DNA of 64,000 nt from Tolypeutes matacus. Taxonomy: Eukaryota > Chordata > Mammalia > Cingulata > Chlamyphoridae. The stretch covers positions 628,470-692,469 of the forward strand of contig JAKSZT010021121.1 of NCBI GenBank assembly GCA_026826555.1, given 5' to 3'. Shown one piece after another: positions 22,808 through 33,694 of the stretch (positions are counted from its first letter, which is position 1; each line of letters starts with the position of its first letter). Made by a program: the position numbers and the translations under genes. Under the pieces are notes generated by a model. That model saw only the letters and a list, made by a program, of their open reading frames with translations, was not told the DNA's origin and made no database searches.

Positions 22808-23508
22808 TGTGGCAGTTTGATGTAATTATGAATTCCAAAAATATAATTGAATCATGCTTGTAAACTGATCTGTTAATCTGGGCATGATTTGGTAAGGATT
22901 AGGGTGTTGAGCCTCACCCCTTGGTGGGTGGGGAATCGAATATAAAAGGCAAGGCAAAGGACAGTTGAAGCAGTCTTTTGAGAAGCAGTTTTGATGTTGG
23001 AAAGAAGGCCCCAGGAGAAGAGAAGCAAGCTGTTCACCTGATCATTTACAGCTGAACTTGTGGAGGAAGCAGGAGCTAAGCCTGGAGAGAAACGCAGCCC
23101 CGGGAAGAGAGGAATCCCAGAAGCCTGAACCCTGGCAAACACCGGCAGCTGTCTTGCTCTAACACGTGGCAATGGACTATGGTGAGAGAAGAAACTTAAT
23201 GCTTTATGGCCTGGTATCTGTGGACTTCTACCCCAAATAAATACCCTTTAAAAAGACCAACCCAGGGAAGCGGCTGTGGCTCAATCAGTAGGGCTCCCGT
23301 TTACCATATGGGAGGCCCCGGGTTCAGTTCCCGGGGCCTCCTGGTGAAGGCAAGCCCGCCCGCACGGTGTGGTTAGCTGACCCAGCGAGCACAAGCAGCA
23401 AGGGGGGGATAAATGAATAAATAAATAAAATCTTAAAAAAAAAAAAAAAAAAAAAGACCAACCCATTTTTGGTATTTCACATTAGCACCCCTTTGGCTGA
23501 CTAATACA
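22808..23508 (+). repeat. 5' LTR of MaLR-like element
   Basis: TGTGGCAG...TAATACA ends; TATAAAAGGC at 22941-22950; AATAAA at 23236-23241. Without the inserted DAS SINE it is about 500 bp, like the 3' LTR. Confidence 0.92.
23265..23455 (+). mobile_element. DAS SINE inserted in the 5' LTR
   Basis: GGGAAGCGGCTGTGGCTCAA start, GGTTCAGTTCCC B box, long A tail. Target duplication AAAAGACCAACCCA on both sides. Absent from the 3' LTR, so it inserted after the element did. Confidence 0.95.
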
Positions 23509-23513
23509 GAATT

Positions 23514-23530
23514 TGGTACCAGGAGTGGGG
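23514..23530 (+). other. Primer-binding site, tRNA-Leu type
   Basis: TGGTACCAGGAGTGGGG starts six bases after the LTR end. It is complementary to the 3' end (CCCCACTCCTGGTA-CCA) of a leucine tRNA, the primer class that gives ERVL its name. Confidence 0.85.
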
Positions 23531-23653
23531 TAGTGCTTTTGTAATTACCAAAATGTTGGAACAGTTTTATAAATGGGTAAGGGATATTTTTTGGAGGAAT
23601 TGGAAGAATTGTGAAATGCTTGATGGAAAAAGCCTAGATTACTTTGAAGCGAT

Positions 23654-24835
23654 ATGGACGCTAAAGAGCATTTTTATGATGCCTTGGAAGTAAATGATGA
23701 AACTATTATTGGAAACTGGAGGAAAGGCGATCCATGTTTTAAAGTTGCAGAGAACTTAGCAAGATTAACTCCTGGTGTTATATGGAAAACAGAATTTGAA
23801 AATGGCGAACTGGAGCATTTAGCTGAAGAACTTTCCAAGGTAAACTCGGAGAATGTGGCTTGGCTTCTCCTTGCAGCTTATAGCAAAATACTAGATGAAA
23901 GAAATACACTAAGGACTGAACTTTTGGGCAAAAAGAAAACAGAAACTAATTCTGGAACTTCCAAGTTTCTGGAAATCAAATTCCCAGATGAAAATGCCCT
24001 ATTTGAAGACTTTACTAAACTTGGAACTCATAACTCAGAATTGAAGATGCAGTTATCTTGGAAAGACTTGTGGAAAGTCTTACTGTCTGATGGCTTGGAC
24101 CCCTGCTTCCTGCATGCTAAACCAACAAAGTTTTTGAGAATGCTGTATGAACAAAACCACTGTCAGCTAGGACAAAAAAGGACATGGAAAGGAGAGACTG
24201 AAGGAGAAAAAGCTTTAAGAAGAAAACCGTGGAAGCAGAAATCTGGGATTAAGACACCTCCTTGGGCCAAGAGAGGAGCCCCACCCATGTATACAGAGAG
24301 GGTGAGTTTTCCCCAGCAGTTGAAGAGGGTGGATTACCCCACCCGATGTTCAGGAAGAGTTTTGCCACCCCAGGGTGCAGGGAGATTGGAGCACATTCCT
24401 CAAAGATTAGGGTGGTTAAGGTCAACACCCCATTGGTCTGAGAGGGGTGTACCTGTCCCCCATAGATTAGAGAAGGCCAGGTGGTCAACCCATTGCTCTG
24501 AGAGGATTGAGCCTGTATGCCAAAGGTTAGGGGGAATGTTGTCTTCACCTCACTGTGCTAGGGGGGCTAAGACTCTAACCCAAAGATTGGGTAAGGTGTG
24601 GCAATCACTCCATTACTCTTGGAGGGTGAGGTCTGGAGCTTGGTCGACACCCAGATGCTTGATGAGGGTGAAACCAAGAAAATGGCCGTTGAGCAAGCCT
24701 GTGGAAAGGGTGGGTTCCCATGTGGCCCCAAGGAAAAGAAACCATTTTATTAAGAATGACTCTCAGACTTTGAAATCGAATGGAGGATGCCCTGCAAGTT
24801 TACTGAACTGTAGAGGATCCATGACTCATGTCTAA
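23654..24835 (+). CDS. MaLR-like internal ORF, 393 residues, uninterrupted
   Basis: This is the longest open frame in the window. It starts 145 bases after the LTR and ends about 230 bases before the 3' LTR. Residues 1-170 are acidic to mixed with a helical look, without Cys-His zinc knuckles or protease motifs. This part follows the same layout as MaLR internal regions, which are regarded as Gag-derived. Residues about 170-215 are very basic. Residues about 215-340 consist of a degenerate 20-residue repeat (60-bp period in DNA) with recurring QRLG/HRLE and WSER/CSER motifs. No signal peptide or membrane segment. The open frame fits the low LTR divergence (recent insertion) rather than host function. 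Retroelement-derived; described only. Confidence 0.8.
   Translation: MDAKEHFYDALEVNDETIIGNWRKGDPCFKVAENLARLTPGVIWKTEFENGELEHLAEELSKVNSENVAWLLLAAYSKILDERNTLRTELLGKKKTETNSGTSKFLEIKFPDENALFEDFTKLGTHNSELKMQLSWKDLWKVLLSDGLDPCFLHAKPTKFLRMLYEQNHCQLGQKRTWKGETEGEKALRRKPWKQKSGIKTPPWAKRGAPPMYTERVSFPQQLKRVDYPTRCSGRVLPPQGAGRLEHIPQRLGWLRSTPHWSERGVPVPHRLEKARWSTHCSERIEPVCQRLGGMLSSPHCARGAKTLTQRLGKVWQSLHYSWRVRSGAWSTPRCLMRVKPRKWPLSKPVERVGSHVAPRKRNHFIKNDSQTLKSNGGCPASLLNCRGSMTHV
24340..24625 (+). repeat. 60-bp tandem repeats inside the MaLR-like ORF
   Basis: Four adjacent 60-base units from about 24403 share a pattern beginning ATTAGGG/ATTAGAG and containing CCATTGGTCTGAGAGG-like cores. More diverged units precede them. 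All are multiples of three and keep the frame. Confidence 0.75.
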
Positions 24836-25067
24836 CATCCTAATTTCTCCTTATGGTAATGAAAATGTTTATCCTTTGTCTTTCCATTTGTGTATTGGAA
24901 GCAGTTCGATGGTTTTGTAAATTTCAGAGGTCTACAGCAGATTGGACTTTGCCTGAAGACAAACTGTATTTCTTTAAAATGATTTTGATATGATTTTGTA
25001 CTTGGATTGTTACTGATTTAAGTTTTTTTAAATATTGTAATGTATTTTTGGAATTCAGAGGGTGGAA

Positions 25068-25567
25068 TGTGGCAGTATGATGTAATTATGAATTCCAAAA
25101 ATATAATTGAATCATGCTTGTAAACTGATCTGTTAATCTGGGCATGATTAGGTTAGGATTAGGGCGTTGAGCCCCACCCCTTGGTGGGTGGGGAATCGAA
25201 TATAAAAGGCAAGGCAAAGGACAGTTGAAGCAGTCTTTTGAGAAGCAGTTTTGATGTTGGAAAGAAGGCCCCAGGAGAAGAGAAGCAAGCTGTTCACCTG
25301 ATCATTTACAGCTGAACTTGTGGAGGAAACAGGAGCTAAGCCCGGAGAGAAACGCAGCCCCGGGAAGAGAGGAACCCCAGAAGCCTGAACCCTGGCAAAC
25401 GCCGGCAGCTGTCTTGCTCTAACACGTGGCAATGGACTATGGTGAGAGAAGAAACTTAATGCTTTATGGCCTGGTATCTGTGGACTTCTACCCCAAATAA
25501 ATACCCTTTATAAAGACCAACCCATTTTTGGTATTTCACATTAGCACCCCTTTGGCTCACTAATACA
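25068..25567 (+). repeat. 3' LTR of MaLR-like element
   Basis: 500 bp, TGTGGCAG...TAATACA, preceded by a purine-rich stretch (CAGAGGGTGGAA). Same TATA and AATAAA motifs as the 5' LTR. Confidence 0.92.
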
Positions 25568-25572
25568 CAGGG

Positions 25573-26590
25573 TATGGAATTAATTTGCCTTTCTGTTTAT
25601 AAATTTATTTAACAAATATTTATTGAGTACCTACTGTATGTTGAATAGAGAATCAACCCCTAGATTATCTTGACAGTGAAAAGAAAAGTTCTGGAGAGAT
25701 GATGGAAAGTTATTTCCAGGAATATAGCTCTGCAGGGAAATTTTCCTGGACCAATTAGTAACATTGTTTGGGACCACTAGGTGGTGACATTACATTATGA
25801 AAAGGAAACTTCACTTCTCTGACACCTTGTTGAAGATTGGAGGTCTCTGGTTATATCTGAGGCCAGTGTCTACACAGCCAAAGAGATTTCTTTGTGAGTA
25901 AATGGAGAAAAAGAAACACATTTCACCATTTACATATGCTATTCAGTTTAAATGCTCAAGAGATGTGGTAGGTCCTTGAAGAAATGGGGCTGTGTCTATT
26001 GGTTTCATGGTTATGGCCCTAGTGGCATGTAGTAGGCTCTCAGTAAATACTTTACAAGTGAACCAATCAGTTTCTGAGCATTTTAGATTGTCATTGACAG
26101 AGCCATTTCAAGAGTGTGGCAAATTCTGAAATGTGCCCAGAGTCCTAGGATTTGGGGGAGTTGGGAGTTATTGAGGATTCTGACAGTTGGGCAGAGACTT
26201 AGGAAGGCAGCAGATAGGAAGATAGAAATATAAAAAGTGATTTGAGGCTCTTCTACTCCTTTGCATCCCTTAAATTTATCATTAACAAGATTTTGTCTGT
26301 TTAAAAAATATAGGGAGGGTACAAACCAATAAATTCTGATATATTTTCCTGAGTCTATAGTACCTCTAAGGATGGCCCTGCCCTGGGAGGGATCTCCAAA
26401 GTAATTTAATCTACTCTTCTATGCCTCAGATTCATTGGTACATTTGCTCATTCATTCATTCATTTGTCATTCATCCATTCCACAAGTATTTATTGAGCAC
26501 GTACTATGTGCAAAGTGCTCTCCTTGTGATTACCTCTGACTTTTCCTCTTCTTGGCCCCTTTGAGTTCAATTAATCACTAAATCATATTA
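25573..26590. other. Intergenic, unique with L2/MIR ends
   Basis: Short L2 or MIR 3' pieces with TATTTATTGAGTACCTACTG (25618) and TATTTATTGAGCACGTACTA (26489). Otherwise no recognisable feature. Confidence 0.5.
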
Positions 26591-27205
26591 GTTATGACAT
26601 CCATATCCATTTGCCTGGTCCAGACATCAGCCTTCTTTCATTTGGGTTACTGCATCAACCCTCTACTATCCATTCTCCCATCTTCCCACATGCAAAGATG
26701 ATTATGATACTCCTTTGCTTAGAAGTCTCCCTTGTTGCCTCAGGATCAAATTCAACCTCCTTTGCTTACTTTACAAGACTCATAAGGCCGGCTGTGATCT
26801 GGCTGGGCTCTGCTTATCTGCCCAGCTTTCTTTGCTTCTTTTAATGAGCCACACTCTTTCTTACCTTGAGACTTTGTTCCTGCTTTCCCTTCAACCCGAA
26901 AGATTCTTTTTTTTTCTCTTTTCTGCCTGGCTACTTTTTACTCATTTTTCTGGTGTCAACTGACATAACACTTATTTTGGGAAGCTTTCACACCACTGTC
27001 AGGGTGAACTTCTCCTCTTACACTTTTCCTCTCATATCCTCTATTGGGGTTGAGGGCTTATCTGTTGCCACTTCCGGGATGAGTTCTGTGAGTGGCAGTG
27101 CCCTGTCTGTCTTCACTGCATATCCCTAGCACCTGGCTGAGTGCCTGGCACATTGTTACTGCTCAGTACCTTTACATGATTCCATGATGAATGAGTGAAT
27201 GCATG
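26590..27205 (+). repeat. L2 LINE fragment, sense
   Basis: Runs in L2 order to the 3' end: GGCCGGCTGTGATCTGGCTG at 26788 and CACCTGGCTGAGTGCCTGGC at 27131, then GAATGAGTGAATG. Confidence 0.75.
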
Positions 27206-27289
27206 AGTGGAAAATATAGATGATGTGTCTCCTTGTGTTAGGGTACTTAAAATCTAGCAGTGTAAACTAAGTGGTACAAAGAAGGAGCA

Positions 27290-28430
27290 ATAGTGATGAA
27301 AAGGAGAGATCACTTTGGATGCTACTGTTTGAGGCTGGGTTAGGTTTTGGCAAATGGAGATGGTTGTGGAGGTAGCCTTTGAGGTGGACAGAAGTGACAC
27401 AGTGGAAAAAGTTTGCGGGTTAGGCAAGGAGCATAGTGCTCCTGTCTGGTGAGGGTGGGAGGGAGGACTGGAAAGAGTTTGTGACTTGACTATGCAGGAC
27501 CTAGAATGCCAGACTACAGAGTGTGGACTCTATGTGATAGCCAATGCGGAGCCAGTGATGGCTTTTGAATGGGGGAGTGATAGGACTAAATTAGTGCTTT
27601 AGAAAATCTTAATCTAAGCAGGGGTTCTTAACCTTTTTTGTCTCACGCACCCCTTTGCCAGTCAGGTGAAAACCATGGACCCCTTATTAAGTCCACACTA
27701 TACTGTGTATTATTTAATAAATATATCACACCCACACCAACACATCCCCACAAGAATAATGTCCCCCCCCACCCAGAGATGACTCCCTTGTCTGTTTGCT
27801 GGCTGTTTTTGCTCACTGTTTGCACTTATTGTTTGCTCACTGTTTGTTTTTTCTTTAGGAGGCACCAGGAACTGAATCCGGGACCTCCCATGTGGGAGGC
27901 AGGAGCCCAACTGCTTGAGCTACATCCACTCCCTGATTGTTTGGTTTTGCCCATTGTTTGCTCATTGTTTTTGCTTGATGTCTGCCCATTGTCTGCTCGT
28001 TATTTGTTTGTCTTTTTTAGGAGGCACTGGGAACCGAACCCAGGACTTCCCATGTGGGAGGCGGGTACCCAACTGCTTGAGCCACATCTGCTACCCAAGA
28101 ATAATGATTTTTTGAATTTCAGTCCAAGCTCACAGATCTCTTGTAAGAACCCCTGAATTCTAATGGCAGTGTAAATCAGAATTGGAGAGGGGCTGGCAAG
28201 ACCAGTTAGGAGGCTATCAAAGAAGTCAAGATGGGAGGTAACAGGGTCTGCATTCTGTAGGTGGCAATAAGAAAAAGGGACATTGTGCAAAGGAAGAATT
28301 AGCAAGAACCCAGAAGCCAGGAAGAAAGGGTGAGGGAGAGGGAGGAGTCAAAGGATTTTCAGCATGATTCAGTGAAGTGCTAGCATCAGAAACTGTGAAG
28401 TCAAGAGGAAGAACCAATTTAAAGAGAGAT
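27290..28430 (-). repeat. L2 LINE fragments, antisense, split by DAS SINEs
   Basis: GGAGCCAGTGATGGCTTTTG at 27548 and ACCAGTTAGGAGGCTATCAA at 28201 are L2 body sequence in reverse. A short unassigned repeat (GGGGTTCTTAACC at 27622) and SINEs interrupt it. Confidence 0.65.
27763..28095 (-). mobile_element. DAS SINE, two units, antisense
   Basis: Units with GGAACTGAATCCGGGACC and GGGAACCGAACCCAGGACT cores, separated by a TTTGCTCATTGTTTTTGC-type linker. Confidence 0.88.
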
Positions 28431-28730
28431 GAAATTATTCACCAAACATTACAATGGAGTTATGGTCATATATGCATTTAACTTTTGGAAATTCAATCAA
28501 TATGCGGGCCCAAAAAGGAAGCACAAGTGGGAGGGAGTGACAGAATAAAATGCAACTAATAAGGGTTGTTCTAGCTCTCTCATTCAATGACAATTCATCC
28601 CAGAGGGAGTGTGAGATGGGGAAAGTAAATTTGCAGTTTCCTTGTATTTAAAAAACCATGTGTATTTTATGGGTGATATAAAGGACTTTTTTGTGGGTAA
28701 GTTTGGCTATTCACAACTGATGCCTTATTT

Positions 28731-28830
28731 ATTTATTTATTTATTTTAACCCGGGAGGTACTGGGGATCGAACCCCGGTCTCTCCATATGGTAGACGGAC
28801 GCCGAACCTCTTGAGCCACATCCGTTTCCC
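28731..28830 (-). mobile_element. DAS SINE, single unit, antisense
   Basis: (TTTA)n tail, GGGGATCGAACCCCGGTCTC core; target duplication AACTGATGCCTTAT on both sides. Confidence 0.92.
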
Positions 28831-28884
28831 ATAACTGATGCCTTATGTACTGACTTTAGAACTGAATTCTTTGGCAAGATTTGT

Positions 28885-29250
28885 TTTTCTAAAATGTGTG
28901 CCAGTTTTGGTAATGGATGGTGTTGATGGTAGCACAACACTGTGAACGTAATTAACACCACTGAATTGCATACTTGAAAGTTGTCAAAATGAGAAATGTT
29001 ATATTGTATATATGTTACCACACACACAAAAACCACCACAAAAATCATAGAACTGTACAACACAACGAGAGATCCCTAATGTAAACCGTGGACTTTAGTT
29101 AATATAATTATAATAATATTGATTCATCAGTTGTAACACTAATGCAAAGTGTTACTAGGGAAAACTGTGTGAGTATGGGGGGAGGCATATATGGGAACTC
29201 TGTGCTTTCTGCAATACCTTTCTGTAAACCTACAACTGCTCTAAAAAATG
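28885..29250 (+). mobile_element. L1 3'-UTR fragment, sense
   Basis: Ends GTAAACCTACAACTGCTCTA followed by AAAA, matching the L1 tail at 3740-3985. Confidence 0.7.
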
Positions 29251-29399
29251 TGTGCCAGATACTGGGCTGGGGACTAGACAGCTACTAAGAAGGTACATCT
29301 GGGTCACTGCTTTGGTTTAGTTGGGTAGAAAGATATGGTAGCAGACCATTAAAGCTACAGTCTAAGGGAGCAGTAAGGTAGAAGACTGGGTGCAGAGAG

Positions 29400-29810
29400 G
29401 AGAGGAAGGAGATTTATGTTTGGTGTGTCAAGGCAGAGGTGACCCTGGGCCCCTGGGGTTGGAGAGAGGATTGGGAGTCATCAGAACAGGTGAGAGCTGC
29501 AATAGGTGTGGATGAGATCACGGAGGGGGAAGAGTATTGAGGAAGTAGGGGTTCTGAAAAGAACAGCTGGGGAACACATTCTCATTAGAAGGCAGGAAGT
29601 CATGAAAAGGAGGAATTGTCAGAGGTGGGAGGAAAACTAAGATAAGGTGGATGAGGACAGAGACATGCAAGTGATTTTCATAATTAGGAAATCATTGGTG
29701 ATTGTTAAATGAACAGTTTCACTACAATGTATGGGCAGGGAAAGGGATCCAAGAATGAGTAGAAGGAAACTGGAAGCAAAGGGAATATGTGACTCTTCCC
29801 TCAGTTACAG
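29400..29810 (-). repeat. L2 LINE fragment, antisense
   Basis: GGATTGGGAGTCATCAGAAC and TGGATGAGATCACGGAGGGG are reverse L2 body motifs. 29830-30240 beyond it is unique, with nothing recognised. Confidence 0.6.
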
Positions 29811-30414
29811 CTCCAGTAAAAACTAACCTAAATATGTCTCTTCACTTCCAATGAAATTTCCTTGGAGAATGTTTAGGATCTCTGGATGCCATGACCTCTG
29901 CCCTTGGATTTCTTCCCAGTATGATCTTCTGCTACTGTCCCCTGAAAGGGCACTTCACCATCACAGCACACTTATCTGGAAATATGCTTTGCTTTACATA
30001 AGCCTTGTATTCAAGCTTCAGTGCAATCCAGCTGAGCCACAGATCTCAGCTGCAGCTGTTGCAGTTTATACTAAACATACCTATATTATTTTCTTCCATA
30101 AGTAGAATCCACGTTCCCACAAGAACTGCAAATGCTAACTTGCTAATAGCTTCCCTGGAGTTTGCTGCTTGCAATTATCTCATCAGAATTTAGACAAGGC
30201 AACATATAACAATTTATTCCAGTATGCAGGGAGTCTGGGTGTTTTTCAGTCAATAATTTCTTATCCCAGCTATATTTTTCTTTTAAAGATATTTAAATAA
30301 TAAGAAAAAAGTCTTTTACATGTACCCACATAGTCATCATTTCCAGGGTTCTTCATTCCTTTGTGTAGACTTGGACTTCCATCTGGAATCATTTTCCTTC
30401 TGCCTGAATGAATT

Positions 30415-30505
30415 TCTTTTTTTTTTTTTTAGGGTACTGGGGATTGAACCCAGGACCACGTACATGCGAAGCAGGTGCTCAACCCCTGAGCTACACCCGC
30501 TAAGA
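30415..30505 (-). mobile_element. DAS SINE, single unit, antisense
   Basis: Poly-T, GGGGATTGAACCCAGGACC core, GAGCTACACCCGCT end; target duplication GAATGAATTTCTTTT. Confidence 0.92.
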
Positions 30506-32779
30506 TTTTTTTCTTTTGAATGAATTTCTTTTAACATTTCTTGTCATGCAGGTTTTTAGTATGAATTCATGCAGCTTTTGTAAGTCTGAGAAAACCTTTA
30601 TTTCACTTTTGTTTTTGAAAGATATTTTTGCTGGGTAAAGAAATCTAGGGTAGCAGTTTTTTTTTTCTTACAACACTTTAAAGATGTTGGTTCACTGTCT
30701 TCTGGCTCACATTGTTTCTGATGAGAAGTCTGATGTGCTTATCTTTGTTCTCTTTAATTTGCCTTTTTTTCTTTTCTGGCTGCTTAAAAATATACTTTTT
30801 TTTTGTTAAATTAGAGAAGTTGTAGGTTTACAGAAAGATCATGCAGAAAATACAGAGTTCCCATATAATCCCCTTATTATTAACATTTTGCATTAGTATG
30901 ATACCTTGTTACATTTGATTAAAGAATATTATAATTATACTAATTATAGTTCAGTGTAAATCAGAATTGGAGAGGGGCCATTAGGGTTCACTCTATGTGT
31001 GTAGTTTTGTTATTTTTAAAATTTTAATTCTAGTAACATATACACAAAATAAATTTTCACCTTTTGACCACATTCAACTGTATAATTAAGTGCTGTTAAT
31101 TACATTCACAATGCTGAGCTATCATCACCACTATCCATTATTAAAACTTTTCCATCACCCCAAGCAGAAATTATGTACCAAATAAGCATTAACTCCCTTT
31201 TCCCTACCTTCTCCCTGGTCCTTAGTAACCTACATTCTCGTTTCTGACTTTAAGAATTTGCTTATTCTAGTTATTTCATATCAGTGAGATCACACAATAT
31301 TTGTCCTTTCCCTGTTCATCCAAGTCGTATCATATATCAGAACGTCATTCCTTTTTAAGGCTGACTAATATACGACAATTTGTTCATTCTTCTGTTGATG
31401 GACACTTGGGTTGCTTCTATCTCTTGGCTATTGTGAATAATGCCACTGTGAACATTGGCTGCAAATATCTGTTTGAGTCCCTGCTTTCAATTCTTTTGGG
31501 TATATACCTGGAAGTGGGATTGCTAGGTCCTATGGTAATTCTATACTTAACTTTGTGAGGAACAGCCAAACTGTCGTCCATCACGTTTGCACCATTTTTA
31601 CATTTCCACCAACAATGAACAATTTACCCTATTTTTTTCACATCCTCTCCAACACTTATTTTCCATTTAAAAATAGTAGCCATTCCAGTGGGTTTGAAAT
31701 GGAATCTCATTGTGGTTTTGATTTGCATTTCTCTAATGGCTAATGATGTGGAGCTTCTTTTCATGTGCTTTTAGCCATTTGTATAACTCTTTTTTGTAGA
31801 AGTGTCTACTCAAGTTTTCGGACCATTTTAAAATTAGTTGTTTGTTTTTTTGGGGGGTTGAGTTGTAGGATTTCTTCATATATTCTGGATTTTAAGTCCT
31901 TATCAGAGGGATTGTGGGAAAATGGCAACAGACTGACAGGCAGAGCTGAATGGGCTCACAAAAACAATGGAGAAAGAGACAAAGCTGTCTGAAGGACCTG
32001 CTTTGGGGGTCAGCAGACCAGGACAGTGCTACACAACTCCCAGGAGGGTGAGGGACAGAGAGAAGAAGAAGCTGAAAAGACAAATGTGAGTTACTGAGCC
32101 CCTGCAGCAGCTGACAAGGGCTGCCCTCCCCCACTCCCAAGATATTAAGCTGGGGTAAAACCCCTGTCTCACTGTACCCAACTGCGCAGTGAAAAGATAT
32201 CTTCCTCCCTGTCAGCTGTTTCAAGGGAAAAGGGAGGGGAGGTCAGGGTGCTTTTCTTCAGGGAATTTGGCCAGCAGAGCCCGCTTTGAATCTCCAATCT
32301 GGAGATTCAACACAGGAACACAGGAAAGCCCAGACTGAAACACCTCCATGGAAAGGTGTGCTGACTGGTGCCATCTGCTGGCTGGTCTGGAAATTGCATG
32401 GACAAAAACTGCTCACACTCTCCGTATCCAACCCCTGGGAGAAAATCTGCACCCCACTAGTGAGTACCTGGCCCAATTTTGAAAACTTAAGCTGAGAAAT
32501 TTTAAAGACTGAGAATAAGTTGAACCAAATATCAAAGAAGAGCTGTGGAAAGAAAAACAAAACAAAACAAAACAAAAACAATAGGCAAGAGAGAGAAATT
32601 AGCCATCAGAGTAAATACACCAGATGCCTAGACATCGGCAAAAAATTACAAGCCATACTAGGAAACAGGAAGAGATGGCCCAGCCAAAAGAACAAACCAA
32701 ATATCATAAAGATATACGACATTTAATACAATTAATCAGTGATAATCATACAACTCTCCTAAATCACTTGAAAGAATTT

Positions 32780-33590
32780 AAATAAAATATGACTAAAGAA
32801 ATCAAGGATATTAAGAAGACACTGGGAGAACATAAAGAACATTTGAAAGCCTGCAGAAAAAAGTAACAGACCTTATGGGACTGAAAGTCACCATGGATGA
32901 GATTAAAAATACATTAGAGGCACATAAGAACAGATTTGAATTGCTTGAAGACAAAATTAGTGATTTCAAAGGCAGAACACCTGAATGGGAAAGACAGGGG
33001 AACAGAAAAAGAAGAGAATGGAAAAAATGAAACGGAGTCTCAGGGAATTGAATGACAATGCAAAATGCACAAACACTCGCATTATTGGTATCCCAGAAGG
33101 AGAACAGAATGGAAAAGGGGTAGAAAGAATATTTGAAGAAATAATGACTGAGAATTTCCTAACCTTTATGAGGGACATAAATATCAATATCCAAGAAGGG
33201 CAATGCACCCAAACAAAATAAATCTGAAGAGACCTACCCTGAGACACCTACTCTTCAGAATGACAAATATCAGAGATAAAGAGAGGATTCTGAAAGCAGC
33301 AAGAAAAAAGCAAAGCATCACCTACAAGGGAAACTCAATAAGATTAAGTGCCACCTTCTCATCAGAAACCTTGGGGCTGAGAAGAAAGTGGTATGATGTA
33401 TTTAAGGTACTGAAAGAGAAAAACTGCCAACCAAGAATTCTGTATCTGGCAAAGCTGTCCTTCAAAAATGAGGGTGAGTTCAAAGTCTTCACAGACAAAT
33501 GAAAACTGATAGAATATGTTACCAAAAGACCAGATTTACAAGAGATACTAAAGGGGGTCCTGCAGCCTGAAAGGAAAAAACAAGGGTAAG
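32780..33590 (+). pseudogene. L1 ORF1 (decayed) of the chimeric element
   Basis: Frames at 32985-33221 and 33203-33502 cover the RNA-recognition and C-terminal parts of an L1 ORF1 protein (IIGIPEGE, DRILK/ERILKAARK, KNCQPRILYLAKLSF). At least one frameshift and a stop separate them. ORF1p is the nucleic-acid chaperone of L1. Not functional as it stands. Confidence 0.75.
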
Positions 33591-33694
33591 AGATTTGGAG
33601 AAGAGTTTAGAAATGAAGATTTTTCGGAAGGGTAAACTAAAGGATAAGAAGACAGACAATAGAACAATATGACAACAGAGAACCGAAGGACAAA

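Larger units (their letters stand above)
22808..25567 (+). mobile_element. Complete ERVL-MaLR-like LTR retrotransposon
   Basis: Two LTRs (22808-23508 including a SINE; 25068-25567) flank a 1,559-bp interior. Host duplication CAGGG is exact at 22803-22807 and 25568-25572; 5 bp is typical of ERVL/MaLR. A tRNA-Leu type primer-binding site follows the 5' LTR. One long frame (23654-24835) fills the interior and there is no pol, as in non-autonomous MaLRs. The LTRs, compared by eye over 500 bp, differ at about 11 positions. Solo LTRs of the same family lie at 35400-35995 and 60135-60723. Confidence 0.9.

Noticed and set aside
23654..24835. Longest ORF as a new host gene
   Set aside because: It sits between two LTRs with a primer-binding site and target duplication, so it is the retroelement's own interior ORF.
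26611..27129. Leu/Phe/Ser-rich overlapping frames as membrane proteins
   Set aside because: They lie in an L2 LINE fragment with pyrimidine-rich composition.
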